From: Listeria cossartiae subsp. cayugensis
Lineage (GTDB): Bacteria > Bacillota > Bacilli > Lactobacillales > Listeriaceae
Direction of reading: 5' to 3'
Assembly (NCBI RefSeq): GCF_014229095.1
Contig: NZ_JAARZC010000001.1
Coordinates: 682,001-746,000, forward strand
DNA length: 64,000 nucleotides
Made by a program: the position numbers and the translations under genes. The notes below the pieces were generated by a model. The model had not been told where the DNA came from and did no database searches. It was given only the letters and a program-made list of their open reading frames with translations. Position 1 is the first letter of the stretch; every line of letters begins with the position of its first letter. This document shows positions 32,573 to 40,320 of this stretch, one piece after another.

Positions 32573-33436
32573 ATGATGGAGAAAATTGGATTTGTTGGTA
32601 CAGGTGTGATGGGTGCAAGCATGGCGGGACATTTGCTAGAAGCTGGTTATGAAGTATTTGTTTATACGCGCACGAAAGCGAAAGCGGAAGGGTTACTGCG
32701 TAAAGGAGCACATTGGGAAGAAACGCCGGGTGCGCTTGCAAGTAAAGTGGACGTGTTAATTTCGATGGTCGGTTATCCACAAGATGTAGAAGCTTTATAT
32801 TTAGGCGAAAATGGCTTTTTAGACAATCTAGCTGCTGGATCTGTCGCGGTGGATATGACAACTTCTTCCCCAGCACTAGCGAAAAAAATGGCAGAAGTTG
32901 CTCTCGAAAAAGAAATCGGTATGCTTGATGCTCCGGTTTCTGGAGGAGATATTGGCGCGAAAAATGGCACATTAGCTATTATGGTTGGTGGAGCAGAAGA
33001 GACATTCCTTAAAATGAAACCAATCTTTGAAATTCTTGGAAGTAGTGTGGTGCTACAAGGAGCAGCAGGAGCAGGACAACATACTAAAATGGTCAATCAA
33101 ATTGCGATTGCCTCCAATATGATTGGCGTAACTGAAGCGATTATTTATGCGGAAAGAGCAGGACTTAATCCGTCGCGCGTCCTTGAGTCAATTTCTGGCG
33201 GAGCAGCGGGAAGTTGGTCACTTTCTAATTTAATTCCACGCGTGTTAAAAGATGATTTTTCACCGGGATTCTTTATTAAACATTTTATTAAAGATATGGG
33301 CATCGCGATTACCGAAGCGAAACAAATGGGACTTGATTTACCAGGACTTCTTTTAGCAGAAAAAATGTATCAAACTTTAGCAGAGCGAGGTTTAAGCGAA
33401 GAAGGAACCCAAGCTTTAATTAAATATTACCGTTAA
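32573..33436 (+). CDS. Beta-hydroxyacid dehydrogenase (3-hydroxyisobutyrate dehydrogenase family)
   Basis: A 287-residue NAD(P) enzyme. The dinucleotide motif is GFVGTGVMGASMAGHL, the substrate motif DAPVSGGDIGAKNGTLAIMVGG, and the catalytic lysine is in GQHTKMVNQI (about residue 172). Family members reduce or oxidise small 3-hydroxyacids or semialdehydes; the true substrate cannot be fixed. Probably co-transcribed with the YdcF-like gene. Confidence 0.92.
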   Translation: MMEKIGFVGTGVMGASMAGHLLEAGYEVFVYTRTKAKAEGLLRKGAHWEETPGALASKVDVLISMVGYPQDVEALYLGENGFLDNLAAGSVAVDMTTSSPALAKKMAEVALEKEIGMLDAPVSGGDIGAKNGTLAIMVGGAEETFLKMKPIFEILGSSVVLQGAAGAGQHTKMVNQIAIASNMIGVTEAIIYAERAGLNPSRVLESISGGAAGSWSLSNLIPRVLKDDFSPGFFIKHFIKDMGIAITEAKQMGLDLPGLLLAEKMYQTLAERGLSEEGTQALIKYYR

Positions 33437-33470
33437 AAAAATAGCCCAACCTAGTGGTTGGGCTATTTTT
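33437..33470. terminator. Bidirectional terminator
   Basis: A 14-15-bp stem (AAAATAGCCCAACC with its complement up to 33470), tetraloop TAGT, A-run and T-run. It serves the convergent dehydrogenase and aminotransferase genes. Confidence 0.94.
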
Positions 33471-34614
33471 ACTTTTCTAGAAAAGCAGCCATTCGGTCTA
33501 ACGCCTCTGCTAAATTATTAAAAGAAGTAGCGTAAGAAAGGCGGAAATACCGGTCGCCTTTTTCTGAGAAAGCATTGCCGGGAACGACAGCTACTTTAGC
33601 TTCTTCCGCTAGTTTAACAGCCCAGTCAAAAGAATTTTCTTGGATTGTGTCCGGCAGTTTAACAAAAAAGTAAAATGCACCATCCGGCGGAATAACAGTA
33701 AATCCCATTTTTTCTAAACGATCTTGAGTGAAATTAGCTCTTGTTTTATACTCCGTGCGCATTTGGAACGCATCATCTTTTCCGTTTGTAAGTGCTTCTA
33801 ATGCGGCTTTTTGAGAAATCGAGCTAGCGCATGTAACGGAATATTGATGGATTTTTAGCATTTCGGTTGTGAGACTTTCTGGGGCAAGCAAGAAGCCTAT
33901 TCGCCAGCCAATCATTGCATGTGACTTAGATAAGCCATTGATAACAATGGTTTGTTCTTTCAACATTGGCGCGATGCTCACATGCTCTTCATGATAAGTT
34001 AGTTCGCTATAAATTTCATCAGCAATTACGAAAATTCCAGTATCTTTCAGAACGTCTGCTAACGCCGCAAGTTCTTCTTTGGTTAATGTTACTCCTGTTG
34101 GGTTGGAAGGATACGGTATTATTAAGGCTTTTGTTTTAGGTGTAATGTGCGCACGTAATTGTTCCGGTGTTAATTTGAAATTCGTCTCGGTTGTATCGAT
34201 TTTGACCGGGCGTGCTTTATTCAAAGTAATTAGTGGTTCATAGCCAGGATAAATTGGATCAGGTAAAATTACTTCATCATCTGGTTCTAAAATGGTTTGC
34301 AAGGCGACCGAAATAGCTTCTGTAGCGCCCACTGTGACGATTATTTCTTTATTTGTGTAAGATAGGTCATATTTTTCGTGAAAATAGGTAGAGGCCGCTT
34401 CTAGCAATTCTGGCATGCCTGCGTTTGGTGTATAGTTGGTGAAATTTTCTTCTATTGCTGAAATAGCTGCTTGTTTTACATGCTCTGGTGTTGGAAAGTC
34501 AGGTTCGCCAAGTGTTAAGCGAATCATATCGGGAATGCCCGTTACCCGTGTATTAAACGTTCTGATACCACTTACTTGAATGTCGCGTAATTCCGGTCGA
34601 ATTGATTTTGTCAT
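33469..34614 (-). CDS. patA: Class I/II pyridoxal-phosphate aminotransferase (PatA-like)
   Basis: A 381-residue aminotransferase. The PLP lysine is in NGLSKSHAMIGWRIGF (about residue 231), and the conserved PSNPTGVTLTKEEL and the C-terminal RLSYATSF arginine are present. It resembles Bacillus PatA, which makes N-acetyl-LL-diaminopimelate; the nearby dapH and dapL fit that role, but it could also act on aromatic amino acids. I chose ATG at 34614 with AAAGG 8 bases upstream. Confidence 0.85.
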   Translation of the reverse strand: MTKSIRPELRDIQVSGIRTFNTRVTGIPDMIRLTLGEPDFPTPEHVKQAAISAIEENFTNYTPNAGMPELLEAASTYFHEKYDLSYTNKEIIVTVGATEAISVALQTILEPDDEVILPDPIYPGYEPLITLNKARPVKIDTTETNFKLTPEQLRAHITPKTKALIIPYPSNPTGVTLTKEELAALADVLKDTGIFVIADEIYSELTYHEEHVSIAPMLKEQTIVINGLSKSHAMIGWRIGFLLAPESLTTEMLKIHQYSVTCASSISQKAALEALTNGKDDAFQMRTEYKTRANFTQDRLEKMGFTVIPPDGAFYFFVKLPDTIQENSFDWAVKLAEEAKVAVVPGNAFSEKGDRYFRLSYATSFNNLAEALDRMAAFLEK

Positions 34615-34738
34615 TTTCGTCACCTTTCTTTATAAGAAAATCCCGTGAAAATTAGGTGGGAGTAAGCTTCGTAATTTCATTCCATTATAGCTTAAAAAGG
34701 AAGAAAAGCAAAATGTCTGAAAATATTACTAAAAACCC

Positions 34739-34765
34739 TTGCACTTTTAATTGGAATGCTATAAG
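34739..34765 (+). promoter_or_regulatory. Promoter of the small gene at 34833
   Basis: TTGCAC (34739-34744) and an extended TGC-TATAAG (34757-34765); the spacer to the -10 hexamer is a short 15 bp. The Fur box follows 8 bp after. Confidence 0.55.
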
Positions 34766-34773
34766 ATGGTTTT

Positions 34774-34793
34774 AATAATGATAATCATTTTCA
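34774..34793. promoter_or_regulatory. Fur box
   Basis: AATAATGATAATCATTTTC (34774-34792) agrees with the 19-bp Fur consensus GATAATGATAATCATTATC at all but two or three bases; the 7-1-7 core TGATAATCATTTTCA (34779-34793) has one mismatch. It lies at the expected start of transcription of the gene at 34833, so iron-dependent repression is likely. Confidence 0.85.
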
Positions 34794-34832
34794 TTTAGAA
34801 ATGATTTGTAAATGTGGAAGGGGCCGCCGGAT

Positions 34833-35054
34833 ATGACTAAACCAGGTAAATATGAAGCTCTCTTTTTTCCAACAAAAGATGGCTTGCTAAAAATACATGC
34901 TTATGGCTTTAATCCTTGTGGTTCATGGGGGGAAGTATTCGCAACCATTGGTGATCAAACGATTTGTGTCAAAGGATTCAATCGTCATAAAACCATTGTG
35001 CGAGCTACGAAAATGATTATAAGCTCTACTGCCAATCGAAAAAACGAATTTTAA
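34833..35054 (+). CDS. Small protein of unknown function, probably Fur-regulated
   Basis: A 73-residue protein that I do not recognise. It has no membrane segment; its core (YEALFFPTKDGLLKIHAYGF) looks like a small beta-rich domain, with two cysteines (PCGSWG and TICVKG) and a basic C-terminal part (RHKTIVRATKMIISS). Start at 34833 is fixed by AAGGGG 9 bases upstream. Own promoter, Fur box and terminator, so it stands alone. It could be linked to iron economy, but no function can be given. Confidence 0.72.
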   Translation: MTKPGKYEALFFPTKDGLLKIHAYGFNPCGSWGEVFATIGDQTICVKGFNRHKTIVRATKMIISSTANRKNEF

Positions 35055-35059
35055 TAATC

Positions 35060-35103
35060 AAAAGACTGTGAAAAAGTGAATTGCCTTTTTACAGTCTTTT
35101 TTT
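35060..35103 (+). terminator. Terminator after the small Fur-box gene
   Basis: A stem of about 11 bp around AAAAGACTGT (35060-35070) and ACAGTCTTTT (35091-35100), followed by further T residues. Confidence 0.82.
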
Positions 35104-35188
35104 GGAATAGAATACGCGCAAAATTGGGTAAATCGTGTCTTTCTGGTTAATTTAAAATAATTTCTTTTTCTGAATATTTCCAGAACCC

Positions 35189-35216
35189 TTGCGTTATACG
35201 TGCGGTTTGCGATAAA
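35189..35216 (+). promoter_or_regulatory. Promoter of the ykuJ-like gene
   Basis: TTGCGT (35189-35194) and GATAAA (35211-35216), 16-bp spacer, with TGC before the -10 box. The transcript would have a leader of about 135 nt before the gene at 35360. Confidence 0.55.
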
Positions 35217-35359
35217 ATTTGGTAGTATAGTGAAAGAAATAAGATATGGCGAAGAAACCAACTATGAGGAAATATGTGAAAAAGCATTGCCACGCGTGTA
35301 CTACAGCAAGGTATGCCAATATTTGCACGTCAGATGGTGGATTTGAGAGGAGAGGTAAG

Positions 35360-35593
35360 ATGTCTCAGTTATTGGGAATTATTCAACGTTTACATGCAAT
35401 GCAAGAAGATGAGTCTGCTGAAACACAAGCAAGACGTTTTGAAAAAAATGGTACGCCTGTGTGCGAAGTGAAGTTTTTCCAAGCTTCTAACTCATTTGAA
35501 GTAGAAATCTATGGCGACAACAGTAAATATCAGTTTGATGATATTGACATGACGGCTATCGAAATTTTTGAAACATTACAAGAAAACGAATAA
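35360..35593 (+). CDS. YkuJ-like DUF1797 protein
   Basis: A 77-residue soluble protein, starting MSQLLGIIQRLHAM, with EVKFFQASNSFEVEIY and FDDIDMTAIEIFETLQ, which match Bacillus YkuJ (DUF1797, unknown function) from memory. The ATG at 35360 follows GGAG by 7 bases. The in-frame extension back to 35246 is unlikely to be translated as part of it. First gene of a segment collinear with the Bacillus yku region. Confidence 0.85.
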   Translation: MSQLLGIIQRLHAMQEDESAETQARRFEKNGTPVCEVKFFQASNSFEVEIYGDNSKYQFDDIDMTAIEIFETLQENE

Positions 35594-35631
35594 GAAGGTA
35601 AAAATCGGACAATCTGGTTCTTTACTTAGAG

Positions 35632-35660
35632 GCTGTGAATATTTATTCACAGCTTTTTTT
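35632..35660 (+). terminator. Terminator after the ykuJ-like gene
   Basis: A 9-bp stem GCTGTGAAT (35632-35640) with ATTCACAGC (35645-35653), tetraloop, then seven T residues. Confidence 0.92.
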
Positions 35661-35794
35661 ATTTTCAAGCACTAAATGAAAGAAATCAGACTAAATAGTA
35701 TGGTAGAATAGGAGATGGAAAAGTTTCGCTTTATTTTAAAAAGTTGAAAGAAACTTCGTAGAGCTTGAAAATACAAGGAAGAGGAAGATTCTAA

Positions 35795-36247
35795 ATGATC
35801 TCAAATAGATTTGGACAATTTATTGACAATGAACTAGCTGATTCTATGATTTCCGCTGAAAAGGTTGCCCATGTGCAGCTTGGTAATAACTTAGAACATG
35901 CACTACTTGTTTTAACTAAATGCGGTTATTCAGTTATTCCTGTACTAGACTTTGAATTTAAACTCCATGGATTAATAAGTGCAGCAATGATAACAGATGC
36001 GATACTTGGACTCGAACGTATCGAGTTTGAACGATTAGAAGATTTAAAAGTAGAAGATGTCATGCAAACAGATTTCCCAGTAATTAAAGATTTTAACAAT
36101 AACGAGCGAATTGTACACTTACTTGTAGATCATCCTTTTGTTTGTGTTGTAGATGCTGACCACCATTTTGAAGGAATAGTAACAAGACGCGTTGTGTTAA
36201 AACAAGTCAATCGTTATATTCATTTACAGGTGGAGGAAAATAGATGA
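35795..36247 (+). CDS. CBS-domain protein, YkuL-like
   Basis: A 150-residue protein made of a CBS pair (about 18-75 and 80-140: GYSVIPVLDFEFKLHGLI and HPFVCVVDADHHFEGIV). Such a stand-alone CBS protein resembles Bacillus YkuL/CbpB-type proteins; in Listeria the protein CbpB binds c-di-AMP and affects (p)ppGpp synthesis through RelA, and this gene is a good candidate for it. Overlaps ccpC by four bases. Confidence 0.85.
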   Translation: MISNRFGQFIDNELADSMISAEKVAHVQLGNNLEHALLVLTKCGYSVIPVLDFEFKLHGLISAAMITDAILGLERIEFERLEDLKVEDVMQTDFPVIKDFNNNERIVHLLVDHPFVCVVDADHHFEGIVTRRVVLKQVNRYIHLQVEENR

Positions 36248-37122
36248 TTGTCACAGAATATGAATTACTTGTTTGTTTAGCGGAAGAACTTAATATGCGT
36301 AAAAGTGCGGAAAAGCTCTTTTTAAGTCAACCAGCTTTGTCACAACGCCTGCAAACAATTGAAAGCAGATGGAACACCAAAATCTTTATTCGTACACAAA
36401 AAGGACTACTGCTAACCCCAGAAGGAGAAGCAATTGTCCGCCATGCATCAAGCGTTATTGAGCGTGAGCATACTATCCAAGAGAAACTCGAAGCGATGGA
36501 AGGTGTCGTGCGGGGAACACTGCGAATTGCCTGTGCGAGTGTAGTTGCACAAATGTGGCTACCGCGCGTCCTAAAAGCTTTCTCAAGAGCCTATCCAAAC
36601 GTGCAAATTTCGCTTGTCACGGGTTGGAGCAGCGAAGTAACGCAACAATTAGCTGCTGGCAATGTTCATATCGGGATTGTTCGTGGAAATTCCACTTGGA
36701 AAAGCGTTCAAAAACCATTATTTAATGACAAATTAATTTTAGTTGACACAGAAATCACAAAAATTGAAGAAGTTTTCCAAACCAATCGACCATTTATTCA
36801 GTTTCGCAGTGATTCGAATTATTACCAAGTTATTCAAGACTACTGGCAACGTAATTTCGGGAAAATGCCACGTCAAGCAATGCTTATGGATCAAATGGAA
36901 ACTTCGAGACAAATGGCTTTAAATGGAATTGGTTTTGCGATTTTACCGGAAGTAACGATGTTAGGCTATACGGATAAAATCAACAAAATTCCACTAACAG
37001 AAAAAGACGGATCGGTTTTAAGCCGGGAAACGAATTTACTGACCTACGAACAGTCACTCAGTTTACCACAAGTGAAGGCGTTTTTAGAAATAACAGATAA
37101 ATTCCTTGAACAAGTTAAATAG
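36244..37122 (+). CDS. ccpC: LysR-family regulator, CcpC-like
   Basis: A 292-residue LysR-type regulator. The N-terminal helix-turn-helix is in residues 1-60 (LNMRKSAEKLFLSQPALSQRLQTIE), followed by the linker helix and an effector domain. Order ykuL-ccpC is the same as in Bacillus, where CcpC represses citrate synthase and aconitase in response to citrate. Assignment rests on this synteny and overall pattern. ATGA overlap with the CBS gene. Confidence 0.85.
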   Translation: MIVTEYELLVCLAEELNMRKSAEKLFLSQPALSQRLQTIESRWNTKIFIRTQKGLLLTPEGEAIVRHASSVIEREHTIQEKLEAMEGVVRGTLRIACASVVAQMWLPRVLKAFSRAYPNVQISLVTGWSSEVTQQLAAGNVHIGIVRGNSTWKSVQKPLFNDKLILVDTEITKIEEVFQTNRPFIQFRSDSNYYQVIQDYWQRNFGKMPRQAMLMDQMETSRQMALNGIGFAILPEVTMLGYTDKINKIPLTEKDGSVLSRETNLLTYEQSLSLPQVKAFLEITDKFLEQVK

Positions 37123-37169
37123 CTATGGCAAAATAGAAAGCAGAACATATCGGAAGGGGACAAAAATTC

Positions 37170-37880
37170 ATGAAACAAATGGATGCACACCAAATTATTT
37201 CTTTTATTCAAAATAGCAAGAAAGCAACACCAGTCAAAGTTTATCTTAAAGGGAACTTAGAAAAAATCGATTTCCCAAGTGATGTAAAAACGTTCATTAC
37301 TGGAAATGCGGGAACAATTTTTGGAGAATGGGCGGTTGTTGAACCATTATTAGAAGCAAATAAAGCGAATATTGAAGATTACGTGATTGAAAATGATCGT
37401 CGTAACTCCGCTATTCCTTTGTTAGATATGAAAAATATTAATGCACGCATCGAGCCCGGCGCGGTGATTCGCGACCAAGTAACTATCGGCGACAATGCGG
37501 TAATTATGATGGGAGCAAGCATTAATATCGGTTCTGTTATCGGCGACGGTACAATGATCGATATGAATGTTGTTCTTGGCGGCCGCGCAACTGTTGGTAA
37601 AAATTGCCATATCGGTGCGGGTTCTGTCCTTGCCGGCGTAGTGGAACCACCGTCCGCACAACCAGTTATCGTCGAAGATAATGTAGTTGTTGGCGCAAAC
37701 GTGGTTGTTTTAGAAGGCGTACGTATTGGAGAAGGCGCAGTTGTAGCAGCGGGCGCAATCGTTACAAAAGATGTAGCTCCTGGAACAGTTGTAGCCGGAA
37801 TTCCTGCACGTGAACTAAAAAAATTAGATGCAAAAACAGCGTCTAAAACAGAAATCATGCAAGAACTTCGCCAACTTTAA
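37170..37880 (+). CDS. dapH: 2,3,4,5-tetrahydropyridine-2,6-dicarboxylate N-acetyltransferase
   Basis: A 236-residue acyltransferase of the lysine and diaminopimelate pathway (acetyl branch). A left-handed beta-helix of hexapeptide repeats runs from about residue 88 to 205 (for example [20 protein letters not shown] and [20 protein letters not shown]), after an N-terminal helical domain. Acetyl-CoA is the donor. dapL follows, which supports the acetyl variant. RBS GAAGGGG. Confidence 0.94.
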   Translation: MKQMDAHQIISFIQNSKKATPVKVYLKGNLEKIDFPSDVKTFITGNAGTIFGEWAVVEPLLEANKANIEDYVIENDRRNSAIPLLDMKNINARIEPGAVIRDQVTIGDNAVIMMGASINIGSVIGDGTMIDMNVVLGGRATVGKNCHIGAGSVLAGVVEPPSAQPVIVEDNVVVGANVVVLEGVRIGEGAVVAAGAIVTKDVAPGTVVAGIPARELKKLDAKTASKTEIMQELRQL

Positions 37881-37889
37881 AAAATTAAA

Positions 37890-37927
37890 GGGAACTGTTT
37901 CGTCTGTTGGCGGAGCAGTCCTTTTTT
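37890..37927 (+). terminator. Imperfect hairpin with T-run between dapH and dapL
   Basis: AGGGAACTGTT pairs imperfectly with AGCAGTCCTTTTTT around a loop; a T-run of six follows at 37922-37927. Because it sits inside an operon it may lower expression of dapL or attenuate it. Confidence 0.5.
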
Positions 37928-37944
37928 AGAAGGAGAGAGTCGCC

Positions 37945-39060
37945 ATGTTAAATGAATTTATTGCCATTCGACGTGATTTACACCAAATTCCTGAAACAGG
38001 TTACAAAGAGCTGAAAACACAAGCTTATTTATTAGATTATATTAGCAAATTACCGAACGAACATTTAAAAGTAAAAAAATGGCGCACGGGAATTTTAGTT
38101 TTAGTAAAGGGAACGAATCCCGAAAAAACAATTGGTTATCGTACTGATATTGATGCATTGCCAATTACAGAAGAAACGGGCCTCGCATTTGAATCGAAAC
38201 ATCCCGGCAATATGCATGCTTGTGGACATGATTTACATATGAGTATCGCGCTTGGTGTATTGACGCATTTTGCAAGTAAACCTGCCAAAGATAATCTACT
38301 ATTCGTGTTCCAACCAGCCGAAGAAGGACCGGGCGGCGCTAAACCAATTATGGAAAGCGCGGAATTTGCTGAATGGCGCCCAGATAGTATTTACGCACTT
38401 CATATCGCACCAGAATACAAAGTCGGCGAAATTGCGATTAAGCCTGGCTTACTATTCGCCAATACGTCCGAACTCTTTATTTCGTTTAAAGGAAAAGGTG
38501 GCCACGCAGCGTATCCACATTTGGCGAATGATATGGTTGTTGCTGCAAGTGCGTTCGTTGGGCAAATGCAGACAATTATAAGCCGAAATATTGATCCAAT
38601 GGATAGCGCGGTTATTACAATTGGTCGAATACACGGCGGCGAAATTCAAAATGTCATTGCGGAAACGGCTTATTTAGATGGGACAATTCGGACGCTTTCA
38701 CCAGCAACAATGGAAATCGTTTGGACTCGTTTGAAACAGCTCGCTAAAGGCTGGGAAGAGGCTTACCAATGTGAAGTAGAATTCCATCCGGGTTCGGATT
38801 ATTATCAAGTAGACAATGATCCAGCTGAAACCGAAGAATTTATCCAGTTTTTAGAAGAACGTTACCCTGAAAGTTATGTGCCAGCGCGTTCGGCAATGAC
38901 AGGCGAAGACTTTGGTTACTTTTTATCCGAAATTAAAGGATTTATGTTTTGGTTAGGTGTGGATTCGGAGTACAGTTTGCATCACGCGAAACTTAATCCA
39001 AAAGAAGAAGCGATTCCATTTGCGATAGATGTATTAGTTCAATTTTTTGAAAGTAAATAA
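37945..39060 (+). CDS. dapL: N-acetyldiaminopimelate deacetylase
   Basis: A 371-residue M20-family amidohydrolase. Metal ligands lie in [11 protein letters not shown] (His, Asp), the catalytic glutamates in [12 protein letters not shown], and a further His near LHHAKLNP. It removes acetate from N-acetyl-LL-diaminopimelate. The order dapH-dapL-mscS is as in Bacillus ykuQ-ykuR-ykuT. RBS AAGGAGAG. Confidence 0.93.
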   Translation: MLNEFIAIRRDLHQIPETGYKELKTQAYLLDYISKLPNEHLKVKKWRTGILVLVKGTNPEKTIGYRTDIDALPITEETGLAFESKHPGNMHACGHDLHMSIALGVLTHFASKPAKDNLLFVFQPAEEGPGGAKPIMESAEFAEWRPDSIYALHIAPEYKVGEIAIKPGLLFANTSELFISFKGKGGHAAYPHLANDMVVAASAFVGQMQTIISRNIDPMDSAVITIGRIHGGEIQNVIAETAYLDGTIRTLSPATMEIVWTRLKQLAKGWEEAYQCEVEFHPGSDYYQVDNDPAETEEFIQFLEERYPESYVPARSAMTGEDFGYFLSEIKGFMFWLGVDSEYSLHHAKLNPKEEAIPFAIDVLVQFFESK

Positions 39061-39105
39061 AAAGACGTAAATTCGTTCTCAAAATGAGCGAATTTACGTC
39101 TTTTT
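39059..39105. terminator. Bidirectional terminator
   Basis: A 17-bp perfect stem (AAAAAGACGTAAATTCG at 39059-39075 with 39089-39105) plus an inner CTC/GAG helix. It serves convergent dapL and mscS genes. Confidence 0.95.
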
Positions 39106-39985
39106 AATTATTATTTGGTCCGAATGTGCTTACAAAATTGAGCGGTAATTCGATTTCATTTTCTGCGAGTGCTTCGCGGATATCTTTGAGTAAATCGCGT
39201 TGAACAGAGTATTGCTCACCATTCACGGCTTTACCTACTACTCGAATCATCATATTTGTCGCGTCGATGTTTTGCACACCTAACACAACAGGGGGCTCTA
39301 CGATATTTTTGTTTTCTTTTGCAGCAACTTCACAAACTTCACTAATAATTTTAATTGCTTTTTCCGGATCTTCATGCGGACTAATTTGAATGTCCACCAT
39401 CACACGCATATTGCCGCGCGAATGATTACTAACGACCATAATTTGTCGGTTAGGAATGAAATGAAGCGTGCCATCAAAATCACGTACCTGTGTTGTTCTA
39501 AGTCCCAGTGCTTCAACAGTTCCATTGACGAGCCCAATTGTAATCGTATCACCAACATCAAGTTGTCTTTCAAGTAGAATAAAAAATCCAGTTACCACGT
39601 CACTGACAAGCCCTTGCGCACCAAACGCGATTGCCAAACTCGCAACCCCAGCGCTCGCAATAATCGCCGTAACATCCATAAAGTTCTGTAATAATAAAAT
39701 CGCAAAAGTGAAGAATAAAACATAACCGTAAAAATTAGAAATTAAACTCTCTAACGTATCCGCCCGCCCAACAGAAACGGCTTGTTGTTGCCGATACTTG
39801 CGGAAGAAACTACGAATAATCTTATTACCAACTACGCGAAAAATAAAATAAAGAACAATTAATATGGCAATTTTTATCCCCACAGAAATAATATGATTCC
39901 AAAATTGTTCCCAGTCAATCGAATTGAACCACTTTTTGAGTAAATTCATCTTTTGGTCCACATCCTTTGAAAGATCTCCATCCAT
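39104..39985 (-). CDS. Small-conductance mechanosensitive channel (MscS family, YkuT-like)
   Basis: A 293-residue channel. Three predicted membrane segments (about 28-48, 72-92, 105-125); the third carries the Ala/Gly-rich pore helix GVASLAIAFGAQGLV, followed by the MscS beta domain (TIGLVNGTVEALGLRTTQVRD). It opens under turgor and releases solutes on hypo-osmotic shock, which fits its neighbour, the glycine betaine transporter. RBS AAGGGGGAG. Confidence 0.93.
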   Translation of the reverse strand: MDGDLSKDVDQKMNLLKKWFNSIDWEQFWNHIISVGIKIAILIVLYFIFRVVGNKIIRSFFRKYRQQQAVSVGRADTLESLISNFYGYVLFFTFAILLLQNFMDVTAIIASAGVASLAIAFGAQGLVSDVVTGFFILLERQLDVGDTITIGLVNGTVEALGLRTTQVRDFDGTLHFIPNRQIMVVSNHSRGNMRVMVDIQISPHEDPEKAIKIISEVCEVAAKENKNIVEPPVVLGVQNIDATNMMIRVVGKAVNGEQYSVQRDLLKDIREALAENEIELPLNFVSTFGPNNN

Positions 39986-40320
39986 TTCATCTCCCCCTTT
40001 CTAATGAAATGTCCTTTTCTATTCTAACAAATATTTTACAAAAATGCTGTTATAAAAAATAAATTTTCACTAGAAAACGCTCATTTTTCTCGAAAAATCG
40101 CACTTTTTTTCAAAAAAAATTAAAAAACTGTTAGCCACTCTTGTAGTAAGATGGAGGCGCTTTCTAAAATGTGCAAAATGGCGCAAACCAAACTGTATGA
40201 TGTGAAACTAAGCCGAAACTTGTGTACAATGATAAATGTTATTGCTTTTTTTAAAAGTGATATGGGCCGAATTTTTGCCTAGTAAATAATTCAATCTAAA
40301 AAAAGAAAGGGGATTTTATT
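39986..40320 (+). other. 335-bp divergent intergenic region between mscS and gbuA
   Basis: No gene is visible. It holds a cre-like TGGAGGCGCTTTCT (40152-40165), a second TAGAAAACGCTC (40071-40082), an A/T-rich mirror TTTTTTTCAAAAAAAA near 40105, and a candidate -10 TACAAT (40225-40230) with TGTGAA 18 bp before. From memory gbu has both sigma-A and sigma-B promoters in L. monocytogenes; I cannot place the sigma-B one with confidence. Confidence 0.5.

Noticed and set aside
35246-35359. N-terminal extension of the ykuJ-like protein with Cys/His residues
   Set aside because: The ATG at 35360 has the ribosome site and matches the family start; the extension has no start signal. Kept only as a weak leader-peptide idea.
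37379-37858. A 159-codon open frame antisense to dapH
   Set aside because: It mirrors the GC-rich hexapeptide repeats of dapH; its composition (Thr/Pro/Ile repeats) is a by-product and no ribosome site precedes it.
40105-40130. T7-C-A8 mirror as a terminator before gbuA
   Set aside because: The stem would be only A-T pairs with almost no loop, and no gene is transcribed into it on the plus strand.
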